Below are positions 26,168-34,367 of a stretch of DNA of 64,000 bases, piece after piece (within the stretch, counting starts at the first letter, position 1; every line of letters starts with the position of its first letter). The DNA comes from G963676655 sp963676655 (GTDB taxonomy: Bacteria > Verrucomicrobiota > Lentisphaeria > Victivallales > Victivallaceae). The stretch covers positions 3,100,001 through 3,164,000 of the forward strand of contig CAXXKX010000003.1 in the NCBI GenBank assembly GCA_963676655.2, given 5' to 3'. The notes below the pieces were generated by a model, which was given only the letters and a program-made list of their open reading frames with translations, made no database searches and had not been told where the DNA came from. The position numbers were made by a program, and so were the translations under genes.

Positions 26168-26469
26168 TGGAGCATAATATGAAGCCAACTCCCATGCAGA
26201 AATACGCGCTCCGCTTATTGCTGGCGGCAAATAAAATAGAGGTTCCGGACGATGCGGCCTGGCAACGGCTCAAGTCGGAATCCGCCGCATCTACACTCTC
26301 GCGTTTCGGCGGCGTTTACCGGGCCATTAAAGAGACGGAACTGCCGCGAAAACCAGTGGTGTCATGCCCGAAGACGGATGCGGCGACTCCCGTTCCGGCT
26401 CCGTATCGTGAATTAAATAATAAACCATCAAATCAGGAGCAATCATGTCCGAGCGGAAGAACATTTTAG
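26167..26469 (+). CDS. Small protein with one DUF3072-like module
   Basis: 100 residues from ATG 26167, which overlaps the previous stop by one base; ATG 26179 is an alternative. The start (MKPTPMQKYALRLLLAANKI) repeats the T-x-x-Q-hydrophobic-helix pattern of the neighbouring large protein. The rest is Pro/Ser-rich and low in predicted structure. The 3' end overlaps the coupling-protein gene by 25 bases, so translation is probably coupled. Confidence 0.5.
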   Translation: MEHNMKPTPMQKYALRLLLAANKIEVPDDAAWQRLKSESAASTLSRFGGVYRAIKETELPRKPVVSCPKTDAATPVPAPYRELNNKPSNQEQSCPSGRTF

Positions 26470-28388
26470 ACCAGGTCATTCTCAATATCGAAGGTAATTC
26501 CTGGACCGTGCGCGACGCCTGTACCGGCGTGATCGTTTTCGGCATGACCGGTTCCGGCAAGAGTTCCGGGCCGCTACACAAAATCGCTCAAAGCTTGCTT
26601 AAGCTGGGTTACGGCGGTGTGGTATTTTGCGCCAAACCGGACGAATGCGATACTTGGAAAGAATACGCGCTCCGGGCTGATCGTCGTGATGATCTGCTTT
26701 TCCTGAGCGATCTTACTTTTAACTATCTGGAACACGAATCCCGGCGCGACGGAATCGGCGGCGGGCAGATTGAAAATATGGTAAATCTCTACATGGAAAT
26801 CGTCAATATGGGTAAAGATAAACGCGGCGCCGGCGGCACAAACGACGAATACTGGCAGGCAGCCGTCAAACAGCTTCTGCGCAACGCCATTACGATTCTC
26901 CGGATGGGCAACGAAGTTATTTCGATTGAAAATATCTACAAGGTCATCATCACAGCGCCGTCAGGAAACCGCAACCAGCAGGAGGGGAACTATTGCGCCG
27001 ACGTCATGAATGTCTGCATCCCGACCACGTTATGGAATACCCCGGAATACCAATTGGCCCGGACCTTCTTTTACGAGGAGTTCGCCCATCTGGACGACCG
27101 GACCCGCTCCAACACCATTTCCAGTTTCAGCGTCAGCGCCGATGCCATGCAACGCGGGGAACTGGCAAGGTGTTTTTCCGCCAAGGAATCCACCTTGCAT
27201 CTGGAAGATATTTATCGCGAGGGTAAAATCCTGATCGTCGATTATGACCAGAAGTCCTGGGGACGGCTCGGGCAATACGCCGCTGGAATCATCAAATACT
27301 GTTTTGAAATGATGATCGAACGTCGTGAAGATATTTTGCAGCCCGACGCCGTGCCCTGTTTCCTGTGGGCCGACGAATGTCAGTTTTTCGCGCTCGATTA
27401 CGATCAGAAATTCCAGACCACCGCCCGGTCTTCGCGTACTATGACTGTCTATGCCACCCAGAATCTCGGTAATCTTTACGACGGTTACGGCAAGGAAAAA
27501 GCTGCTTCCTTACTCGGTAATCTCGGCACGAAGATCTTCTGTCAGAACGGCGAATACGAAACAAACGAATGGGCGGCAAAATCCATCGGCCAGGAAATTG
27601 TCCTGCGCTGGAATCAGTCTTTCGGTGATTCGAAATCCAGTTCGATGAAAGGCGACAACAATAAGTCCTTATCGCATTCGGAAGGCTTCTCCGAACAGAA
27701 GGATTACCGCGTCGATCCGGCTGATTTTTCCATCCTGCACACCGGCGGCCCCCGTGGGCAGTGCAAGGTTGGATTTATTTTCTGGCAGTCCGGACGTATT
27801 CTCAATAACGGCACAGTTTTCATTCGTTCGACCATCGAACAGGAATGCAAACTGGTCTGCGGAGCTAGACTGCCGCGTCATTGTCCGAAAACCCCAATCA
27901 TCGCCGGCAACAAAGGCGAATACATCGGAGAACATCGTATCATGATTCCTTCCGACTACGGCTATCTGGCCGCTTTTCTACTCTCAATGGGCTTTCCGGT
28001 AACCGGAATCATTCTTGTCCATTCCAATTACGACGTCATGCTGGGCTATTTCAATGATATTTTTTACTGCTGCGCCAGTACGCTTTGTTTCTATCTGCTG
28101 AGCGTAAGTTTTGATCTGCTCTGCGACTGTCTGCAACGTATTCCGGCCATCCTGATTCCCCGACTTACCGGCAAACCACGCAACCTGAAAAAATATCAGA
28201 AATCCATCATCTGGCAGGATGTGGTGCTGGGCTATTACGCCATCAGTGTCGGCATGACCTTATGGCTGCAATATCATCTTTACGACCTGAAAAATGCCGC
28301 GTTCGTGCTGGAATGCTGGTTCGGGTTATGTCTGTTCTACCGCTTCCTGCGCTCTTCCAGCAAACAGGAAGTCAAATCCACCAAATGA
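26445..28388 (+). CDS. VirD4/TraG-like coupling ATPase with C-terminal membrane helices
   Basis: 647 residues. Walker A GMTGSGKS is at about residues 33-40, unusually close to the N-terminus. FLWADECQFFALDYD is the Walker B/TraG-type strand, and TMTVYATQNLGNLYDGYG matches the conserved T-Q-N region of VirD4/TraG. Classical VirD4 has two membrane helices before the ATPase domain. Here the N-terminus is soluble, and four hydrophobic segments occur after residue 500 (LAAFLLSMGFPVTGIILVH, ASTLCFYLLSVSFDLL, LGYYAISVGMTLWLQYHLY, AAFVLECWFGLCLFYRFL). VirD4 proteins deliver substrates to the T4SS at the inner membrane. Confidence 0.85.
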   Translation: MSERKNILDQVILNIEGNSWTVRDACTGVIVFGMTGSGKSSGPLHKIAQSLLKLGYGGVVFCAKPDECDTWKEYALRADRRDDLLFLSDLTFNYLEHESRRDGIGGGQIENMVNLYMEIVNMGKDKRGAGGTNDEYWQAAVKQLLRNAITILRMGNEVISIENIYKVIITAPSGNRNQQEGNYCADVMNVCIPTTLWNTPEYQLARTFFYEEFAHLDDRTRSNTISSFSVSADAMQRGELARCFSAKESTLHLEDIYREGKILIVDYDQKSWGRLGQYAAGIIKYCFEMMIERREDILQPDAVPCFLWADECQFFALDYDQKFQTTARSSRTMTVYATQNLGNLYDGYGKEKAASLLGNLGTKIFCQNGEYETNEWAAKSIGQEIVLRWNQSFGDSKSSSMKGDNNKSLSHSEGFSEQKDYRVDPADFSILHTGGPRGQCKVGFIFWQSGRILNNGTVFIRSTIEQECKLVCGARLPRHCPKTPIIAGNKGEYIGEHRIMIPSDYGYLAAFLLSMGFPVTGIILVHSNYDVMLGYFNDIFYCCASTLCFYLLSVSFDLLCDCLQRIPAILIPRLTGKPRNLKKYQKSIIWQDVVLGYYAISVGMTLWLQYHLYDLKNAAFVLECWFGLCLFYRFLRSSSKQEVKSTK

Positions 28389-28396
28389 GGCAAATT

Positions 28397-29416
28397 ATGT
28401 TTAATACAACTCAAGAAGCAATCACCTTTCTCGATGGCCTCGGGCCTTATCTCAAGACCCGGATCATCGGTCAGGATCACGTTATCGAAGCCATCGCCGA
28501 AAAGCTCCGTTACTGGTATCTGGGTATCAGCAATCCCACCCGGCCGACGGTATTTTTCTTCCTCGGCCCCACCGGGACCGGCAAAACTGAAATCATTCGT
28601 GAAACCATCCACTATCTCTATGGCGACGAAAGCAAACTGCTGCGGCTGGATATGTCCGAATTCGGCGAGACCGCCGGTTCCGATGTCGGCAAAAAACTGG
28701 TCGGTTATTCCGAACAGGAGCCCGGACGTCTCCACGACTTTCTGGAACGTCACGGCGAAGGCGCCATCCTGTATGACGAATTTGAAAAAGCCCATAAAGA
28801 CATGGCTAAATACATGCTCCAGCAAATCGACGCCGGGCGTGTCACGCTCTGGAACAACAAAACCTATGATATTTCCCGTTTCCTACTTTTTTACACCAGT
28901 AATGTTGGATCGGAAATTTTCCAGGGCAATAATCATCTTTCCATCGAACGCAAATGCGAAGCCGCCTGTCAGCGTCTGGTCATGATTTTCGATTCCCCGG
29001 AATTCGTAGCCCGGTTCGGGAAATTCAATTACGGTATTTTCGCCTTCAATGCTCTGAAGCCAGAACACCTTCGCCTGATTACCCGTAAATTCATCGACGA
29101 TAAACTGAAATATTTCCGGACCATCCGGGAAAACCACTCAGAATCCAAAGGTTTCATTGTCCCGGAAAACATGATCGTCCTGGGCTATTCCCCGGAAGTC
29201 GTGGACTTCGCCTTATTGCAAACCAACACTACAAGGAACGGCGCCCGCGAAATCCGCGACATCGTCGAACGCATGCTCAACCAGGCCTACGCCCACGCTA
29301 TCACGAACACCCCCGACGGCGCCTCCATGACCGGTTACCTGCATCTTGCCCCTACCGAAGACGCCGTCATCATCCGCCCCAGTGTCCCTGTAAATAACAT
29401 TACCATCTCAACTTAA
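28397..29416 (+). CDS. ClpA/ClpB-type AAA+ ATPase, single domain
   Basis: 339 residues from ATG 28397 (GAGG ribosome site); ATG 28385 would give an ATGA overlap with the coupling-protein stop and is the alternative. Walker A GPTGTGKT at residues 57-64, Walker B AILYDEFEKAH near 125 and sensor 1 LLFYTSNVGSEIF match the D2 module of ClpA/ClpB. The start of the domain (TRIIGQDHVIEAIAEKL) is also typical. There is no N-domain, D1 or ClpP-binding loop, so it is not a complete Clp unfoldase. In this T4SS no VirB11 is found; this ATPase may replace it or unfold substrates for the coupling protein. Confidence 0.8.
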   Translation: MFNTTQEAITFLDGLGPYLKTRIIGQDHVIEAIAEKLRYWYLGISNPTRPTVFFFLGPTGTGKTEIIRETIHYLYGDESKLLRLDMSEFGETAGSDVGKKLVGYSEQEPGRLHDFLERHGEGAILYDEFEKAHKDMAKYMLQQIDAGRVTLWNNKTYDISRFLLFYTSNVGSEIFQGNNHLSIERKCEAACQRLVMIFDSPEFVARFGKFNYGIFAFNALKPEHLRLITRKFIDDKLKYFRTIRENHSESKGFIVPENMIVLGYSPEVVDFALLQTNTTRNGAREIRDIVERMLNQAYAHAITNTPDGASMTGYLHLAPTEDAVIIRPSVPVNNITIST

Positions 29417-29434
29417 ATAGAAAGAAAATATCTC

Positions 29435-29740
29435 ATGGTTAAAATTATCGAACGCATCACCTATCGTCATGACGACACCATTGAAAATACCTCCCGTAAA
29501 ATCGAAATTCCCGGCAAGGTCATCGGCAGTGAAATGACTTCCGGAGTAATGAACCTCTTGGGGTGGCATCTGGTCATAAAAGATAAGACTCACAACACCG
29601 ACATCATCATCGACGGCAACACCGAAACCGACCTCCTGGAACTGCAAAGGCTACTTCAAAAAATGCAAATCAAAATATCCATTCAGGTTCCGTTAAATTT
29701 GCCGAACACGCATGACACGGACGACCCCATGCAAGAATAA
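29435..29740 (+). CDS. Small protein of unknown function, last gene of the T4SS operon
   Basis: 101 residues, soluble, beta-rich N-terminus (MVKIIERITYRHDDTIENTS) and a C-terminal helix (TETDLLELQRLLQKMQIKIS). Only 18 bases separate it from the AAA+ gene, so co-transcription is likely. No family recognised. Convergent with the SEC-C gene 35 bases away. Confidence 0.5.
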   Translation: MVKIIERITYRHDDTIENTSRKIEIPGKVIGSEMTSGVMNLLGWHLVIKDKTHNTDIIIDGNTETDLLELQRLLQKMQIKISIQVPLNLPNTHDTDDPMQE

Positions 29741-29775
29741 ATCAAAGTGCAATATTGTGGGGCGTAGCATAATGC

Positions 29776-30882
29776 TCAAAATTCGACGAGTCGATCAAAT
29801 CCCCAATCATCAAGATGGTAAGTTAATCCGCATAGACAATCACGTCTGGTTTCCTTATCACCGATAGCAATTTGAAAACGTTCGATAAGTTCGTTGCGTT
29901 TCCCATGCGGCATGCCGTTCCACCATATTGGATTCATAAAATGGTTTTCACAAGTTTCAAAAATAAAGTTGATAATCGCATCGGTTAACCTTTCAGGTTT
30001 AATAGCTTTGATGGATTCTATAAATCTTTCGCAGTTGCAGTTTTCTGATTCCATCCAGCTAAAAACAACACAACCGGCATCCTCCAGAGCAATAGTGGAA
30101 AAGGTAAGCATATTTGCCCTTGTGGAATAATCCCCCAGATCAAAAAGCTCATTAGCCTCAAAATCAAATATAGGAGTTGTCGCACCCGCAAACATAAGTG
30201 AAGGTACTCTTTTAAAGAATAACAGACAACTGCGAAATCCGGAGAAGTCTTGCTTTATGATGGCATCGTCATATTTTTGCTTCTCAACAGACAAATCATC
30301 TACCGCGACCAGACGATTCCCTTCCATTCCCACCGCAATCCGATTGGTTTGTATAGCATCCCGTAAACTTTGATGTTCTTTGATTTCATCAAAAACTCCT
30401 CGCATAGAAATTTTTTTAAGAAAAAGTTCTCTGGCTATAATTCTATATGCCAGTAAAAGACATTGTTCTTTTGAGCCTATAAATGCTTTCTTCTCAAGAG
30501 GACCAAATAATTTATCGTCGTGATAAGAACAGAATCCTGTAAAAGTAGAGGCTTTGTTTATACTGAGTAATTTGTAATCAGGTCCTCCCAACCTATGAGC
30601 GTCCTGAAAACTTTTTGACAAACCATATACGTGCTGTTGGTCCGCAATCTGCTTTAGGTTCTGACTTTTGGAAATGGTATGTGCGTTGATGATATTTCCG
30701 GAGCATTGCCACTTTTCTTCCGCAGGGCAAAGACACTCTTTAACATCGAAAGTTTTTTTGAAAATCTGGTCGGCACGCCACATCGGAATAGATTCAGAAT
30801 CAGATTTCAGCCAATGGCATTTTTTATATTTTTTCCCGGACCCGCAAGGACAGGGATCATTTCTTCCAATCGTATTTTTCAT
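29776..30882 (-). CDS. SEC-C zinc-motif protein
   Basis: 368 residues from the ATG at 30882; a TTG at 30900 would add six residues, and neither has a clear ribosome site. The N-terminus NDPCPCGSGKKYKKCH is a complete SEC-C zinc-binding motif, as at the C-terminus of SecA and in many stand-alone proteins. A further Cys/His set follows (CLCPAEEKWQCSG; FCSYHDDKLF). The remainder is a mixed domain with no recognised family. Isolated, convergent with the T4SS operon, and more AT-rich than it, so probably separate cargo. Stand-alone SEC-C proteins with large unknown domains are common in accessory regions. Confidence 0.7.
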   Translation of the reverse strand: MKNTIGRNDPCPCGSGKKYKKCHWLKSDSESIPMWRADQIFKKTFDVKECLCPAEEKWQCSGNIINAHTISKSQNLKQIADQQHVYGLSKSFQDAHRLGGPDYKLLSINKASTFTGFCSYHDDKLFGPLEKKAFIGSKEQCLLLAYRIIARELFLKKISMRGVFDEIKEHQSLRDAIQTNRIAVGMEGNRLVAVDDLSVEKQKYDDAIIKQDFSGFRSCLLFFKRVPSLMFAGATTPIFDFEANELFDLGDYSTRANMLTFSTIALEDAGCVVFSWMESENCNCERFIESIKAIKPERLTDAIINFIFETCENHFMNPIWWNGMPHGKRNELIERFQIAIGDKETRRDCLCGLTYHLDDWGFDRLVEF

Positions 30883-31481
30883 ACTTGTGACATTCTGCAA
30901 AATTATCTTTAAGCCATATGAATGTTGACGATTAGTAATCTATCACTGGGATATGGCTGGAGCAAATCTAAATTATAACAGATTTTCAATAACAGATAAA
31001 AGATGGTTGCAAACAACCAATAGGCATGATATCTATATTGGTATTGGGTGAATATCATGCCTATCGCTTGAAAATAAGAGAAGAATGAGGTAAATTAAAA
31101 GAATATAATTACATACTTAATAAACACTATTCACAAGCAACTCTATTAATGTAAAAAAGCTTCTGAATGGTTTTGTTTTATCATTCATTTCCAGGATACT
31201 CCTTTTTTGATTTTGGGTTAATTTTCAATTTTTTAATATTATTTATACCTTGCAAAAGCGATCGTCGTTTCTTTGTTTTTATTAATATTTCCTCATATTC
31301 ACACTCTCTTTCCCTATTAATTTAATTAAGGTTATTACAGAATAAATACTGTCTTTTGCTTTAGAGTTACTGGTATTTAATATTAATCTTGCAAATACAT
31401 GCCAAATACATTTTAATCGTTCTAATCACGCCCTTTTCGTAATTTGTATTATCAAATTCGCTAAGCATTGAACCAGGCTGT
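30883..31481. other. AT-rich intergenic stretch with two hairpins
   Basis: No convincing gene. Two perfect hairpins lie close together: TGGTTG / CAACCA (31004-31019, loop CAAA) and TAGGCATGATAT (31021-31032) / ATATCATGCCTA (31052-31063). Neither is followed by a T run on the plus strand. The rest is AT-rich and featureless to my eye. Confidence 0.5.
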
Positions 31482-32813
31482 TTAAACAGCAGCAAGTTTC
31501 TGATCCATACATTTACGAATAGTATCACCATTTGCTCCATAAAATTCATACTGTTCATATAAGGCTCCCAACACCGCGATCTTTTCATTGGGAATAATCG
31601 AATTGCTCACGAAAATATCTCCTTTTGAAGGAAAAAAAGCCCGGAAATCATCACGGCAAGCCCATTTATGATCCTGCATAGTCATATCTTTTCGGACAGA
31701 AATAGCGCCTGTCTGTGCCACAATTTTCTTCTGAATACTCTTCGAAAGTAAGTTTTTCAATAGACACCAGACCCTGTGCTTTTCATTGTCCGTTATTTTA
31801 CTGTTAACAAAAGTTTGTAATGGAACCAGGGAATAGTGCATGATTTTATTTGTTCCGCATTTTAATGGAACAATATAAAAATCATCATCGGAAATATTAA
31901 ACTGCTTTTTGTATTGAACCGATATCCATGAGCCAATATCTAAATTTATAGCACCCATTAGAGGATGATAATCTTTGTCATTCTCCGTCAATGTCTGAAA
32001 ATTATCTGTTATTTCAAAAAGTCTCTTTCCAATTGGCGTATCGAAAAATGGAGTGTTGAAAAGAGTTTTTAAACTTTTGCGTTTTTGAAGCATCAGCAGC
32101 ACAGAAATCATGAATAAAGGAAACAGCCACAATTCTCCCGTCTCGAAATGCTTGACAGCCGGAATCTGCATTTTGTTTTTACATTCAACTACAAGTTCAT
32201 CCCACCATTCAAGGGTACTGAAACTCTCTATTTTTTTCTTAAAACCGGACTCTTTCAGTACCTTCGTATTCACCGCTCCCTGATATGTAAAAAAGTAGAA
32301 TGGCAACTGGAAATTATTATACTCCATATCGTAAAGTTTCAGCTTTTCAATAACGTTGGAATAATCCTCAAACGCTGAATAATCCATTAAAGACCCTGTC
32401 GTTTGAAACCATGGATCAACCTCTGATATTATTACTTTACGCTCATCAGGACATGACCCGTAATTATCTTTTTTTAAACTTTTTATGTCTTTCAGAGTAA
32501 TTTTAAGATTAAGATCATTCTTGTCGGATATGTGTTCAACGATTTTCTGCATCTCTTTAAAATCAAAAGTAGTCCGGGTCAGGTAGATATCCACATCCAG
32601 AACTTTTCCTCCGTTCAAAAAAGAGCCAACGCCTTTTACTACATTAATCCGGCCTTCCTGCTCCAACTGCTTGAACGCCCGCTGGGCGCTTGTATAAGTA
32701 ATATTGAAAAGCTGACAAATCTCAGAATAAGACGGAAGCTTCTCGCCCGGCCTTATTTTTTTCTCCTGCTCCAGCTTTCTTAAGTAATTATTAATTTTAT
32801 CTCTGATTAACAT
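31482..32813 (-). CDS. GntR-type regulator fused to a solute-binding-like domain
   Basis: 443 residues. Residues 1-70 are a GntR winged helix (KIRPGEKLPSYSEICQLFNI, SAQRAFKQLEQEGRINVVKGVGSF). Residues about 75-440 resemble a family 1 extracellular solute-binding fold (SLMDYSAFEDYSNVIEKL; YFFTYQGAVNTKVLKESGF; WWDELVVECKN) without a signal peptide, so the sensor is cytoplasmic. Such fusions sense sugars and control nearby glycan genes in Lentisphaerota-like genomes (recollection). The upstream region has GTCGT/ACGAC half-sites (32866-32929), a likely autoregulatory operator. The regulated genes may be the glycosidase/transporter block to the right. Confidence 0.7.
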   Translation of the reverse strand: MLIRDKINNYLRKLEQEKKIRPGEKLPSYSEICQLFNITYTSAQRAFKQLEQEGRINVVKGVGSFLNGGKVLDVDIYLTRTTFDFKEMQKIVEHISDKNDLNLKITLKDIKSLKKDNYGSCPDERKVIISEVDPWFQTTGSLMDYSAFEDYSNVIEKLKLYDMEYNNFQLPFYFFTYQGAVNTKVLKESGFKKKIESFSTLEWWDELVVECKNKMQIPAVKHFETGELWLFPLFMISVLLMLQKRKSLKTLFNTPFFDTPIGKRLFEITDNFQTLTENDKDYHPLMGAINLDIGSWISVQYKKQFNISDDDFYIVPLKCGTNKIMHYSLVPLQTFVNSKITDNEKHRVWCLLKNLLSKSIQKKIVAQTGAISVRKDMTMQDHKWACRDDFRAFFPSKGDIFVSNSIIPNEKIAVLGALYEQYEFYGANGDTIRKCMDQKLAAV

Positions 32814-32863
32814 CTAATATCCTTATTTATTGCCCTTACATATGTACATAAGTATATAGCATG

Positions 32864-32929
32864 AGTCGTAAAATGTCAAGACTTTTCTTGAAAAAAACGA
32901 CAAAAAATGCAATCCAATGCTTTTGTCGT
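32864..32929. promoter_or_regulatory. Operator candidate of the GntR-type regulator
   Basis: Perfect 9-bp arms ACGACAAAA (32897-32905) and TTTTGTCGT (32921-32929), plus a further GTCGT half-site at 32866-32870, lie 50-116 bases before the regulator start. This is the usual place and symmetry for GntR-family autoregulation. Confidence 0.5.
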
Positions 32930-33234
32930 AACACTTTTCAGGTCAATCCCCAAATAGCGTTTGGCGTTGAAAAGGTGGTGCAATATTTTGACAAAGAGTT
33001 GATGAAATGTAAATCCCGGCTTAAAGCAGTACAAAGATGGAGAGTAGAAACGTTAGTATCCTGCCCATTAAACCTCAATCCCATCGGGTCTTCTGCTTGC
33101 GCAGTTAATTTTTGAGTAGAGGTTATGTTCGGGAGAGTTCGATACAAATATGCCGTTTTAAAATATTTTTCTAATCAATATGCAAATGTCTGTATATTTT
33201 TCGACTAAAAAAAATTCCCCAAAGGAATGAAAAA

Positions 33235-33580
33235 TACCCGTATGTTGCGTATGTGGATGACGAAATATCGTCAAAACATACGGTTCATACGGGGTAATTC
33301 ATGGAGGCGACTGTATTCCTCGCTCCGGGTTGAATTATTCGTTTCTTGACTCACCGCGTTTTCCAATAACGCGTCCAATATTAAGTTCTGTAATTTCAAC
33401 ATCGATACTTCTATTTTTCAAATTTCTACAAAAAAAAAGAGACGTTTTCAGCGAACAACGCGGCAAAATGCACGTTGGTTCGTGAATACGTCTCTCTTGA
33501 CGGCCTGACGCATATTCATGCGTCTCCGCCCCGACAAAGAACATTGTTACTTACCATTCCTCTTCCGGAAAACCGGAAGA
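33235..33580. ncRNA. Intergenic array of five hairpins, candidate structured RNA or DNA site
   Basis: Long hairpin 33237-33293: CCCGTATG / CATACGGG, then CGTATGT / ACATACG, then GACGA / TCGTC around AATA, 20 paired bases with small internal loops. CGCGTT / AACGCG at 33355-33373. AGAGACGT 33438-33445 / ACGTCTCT 33488-33495 with inner CGAAC / GTTCG. GACGCAT / ATGCGTC at 33507-33524. TCTTCCGG / CCGGAAGA at 33561-33580 with loop AAAA. No supported reading frame crosses the region. It lies directly downstream of the right-hand repeat-protein gene. Confidence 0.4.
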
Positions 33581-33719
33581 CATATGATCCGTATTATAAA
33601 TTTTTTATGAAACTATCTTTACATCAATACTTACCTCCGTAATTTGTTATGTCACCTCGAAACTTTCCTATATTCTTTATCCGCATTTGCTGGCGTTTTA
33701 TCGCTATTAGTCATACGGA

Positions 33720-34343
33720 TTACGAAACTTTACTATAAAAATTTGCCGTATCCGACTGTTCCTGACGCTTTTCAGGTGATCTCCGGTAGTTGGTCAGGAT
33801 GCCGCATTCCTGCCGGGCGGCGGCCCAACTGCCGTTGCCTAACTTTTTCATACCGGCGGCCAGCAAATACTGGTAGTTTTTCCGCATGTTGGTATACGAA
33901 AGGTCAACGCCGCTACGATACAGGAACATGATTTCTCGTTTGATTTCAGCCTTACTCATTAAACGTCTGATCCGGACTTTCCGGTAGTTGATCCCAGCCG
34001 CCTTGACGGCGTTTTCCCAGTTGCCGAAGCGTTTGATCGCCGCCATATAGAGCGCTTTATTATTCTGCTGTTTCGCATTGGAATTAATCGGTTTATCCTT
34101 GGCGTACGCCTCTTTGATTTTATGAATCACCTTCTCCCGCGACCACTTTTGGTATCTGCAAACCTTCGAGTAATCCAGCCCTGCCGCCTCGATCGCCGCT
34201 TTCCAGGAACCGAACAACCTCTCCGCCGCCGCGTGAACATCCGGATAGGTCGTTGCGTAATAATGCGAATTCAATCGTTCCCGATCTTTACGATAGAGGA
34301 TGTGTTCGATAATCATCTCCGGTCGCCATATCTGCTTAAACAT
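33720..34343 (-). CDS. Homing-endonuclease-associated-repeat (HNH_repeat) DNA-binding protein, copy 2
   Basis: 207 residues, paralogue of the protein at 802-1431 with the same three repeat units (RLFGSWKAAIEAAGLDY, KRFGNWENAVKAAGINY, KLGNGSWAAARQECGI). It also shares the ending ILTNYRRSPEKRQEQ before the C-terminal tails diverge. The DNA is about three-quarters identical by eye. Good ribosome site (AAAGGAAG) before the ATG. It is transcribed toward the accessory region from the right, mirror-image to copy 1. No catalytic nuclease motif. Could be a regulator or a remnant of mobile-element ends. Confidence 0.7.
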   Translation of the reverse strand: MFKQIWRPEMIIEHILYRKDRERLNSHYYATTYPDVHAAAERLFGSWKAAIEAAGLDYSKVCRYQKWSREKVIHKIKEAYAKDKPINSNAKQQNNKALYMAAIKRFGNWENAVKAAGINYRKVRIRRLMSKAEIKREIMFLYRSGVDLSYTNMRKNYQYLLAAGMKKLGNGSWAAARQECGILTNYRRSPEKRQEQSDTANFYSKVS

Positions 34344-34367
34344 AGTCGCTTCCTTTTACGTTAATAT

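Larger units (their letters stand above)
32814..33719. other. 906-bp intergenic region: operator candidate and hairpin array
   Basis: Holds the inverted repeat before the GntR-type gene and the group of hairpins at 33235-33580. Between them (32930-33230) I see nothing convincing; an open frame at 32861-33115 lacks a ribosome site and family resemblance. No tRNA or protein gene supported. Confidence 0.5.

Noticed and set aside
32861..33115. 84-codon plus-strand frame before the multi-hairpin region
   Set aside because: Overlaps the putative operator, has no ribosome site and no recognisable features.
33644..33931. 95-codon plus-strand frame
   Set aside because: Antisense to the repeat-protein gene at 33720-34343 and without support.
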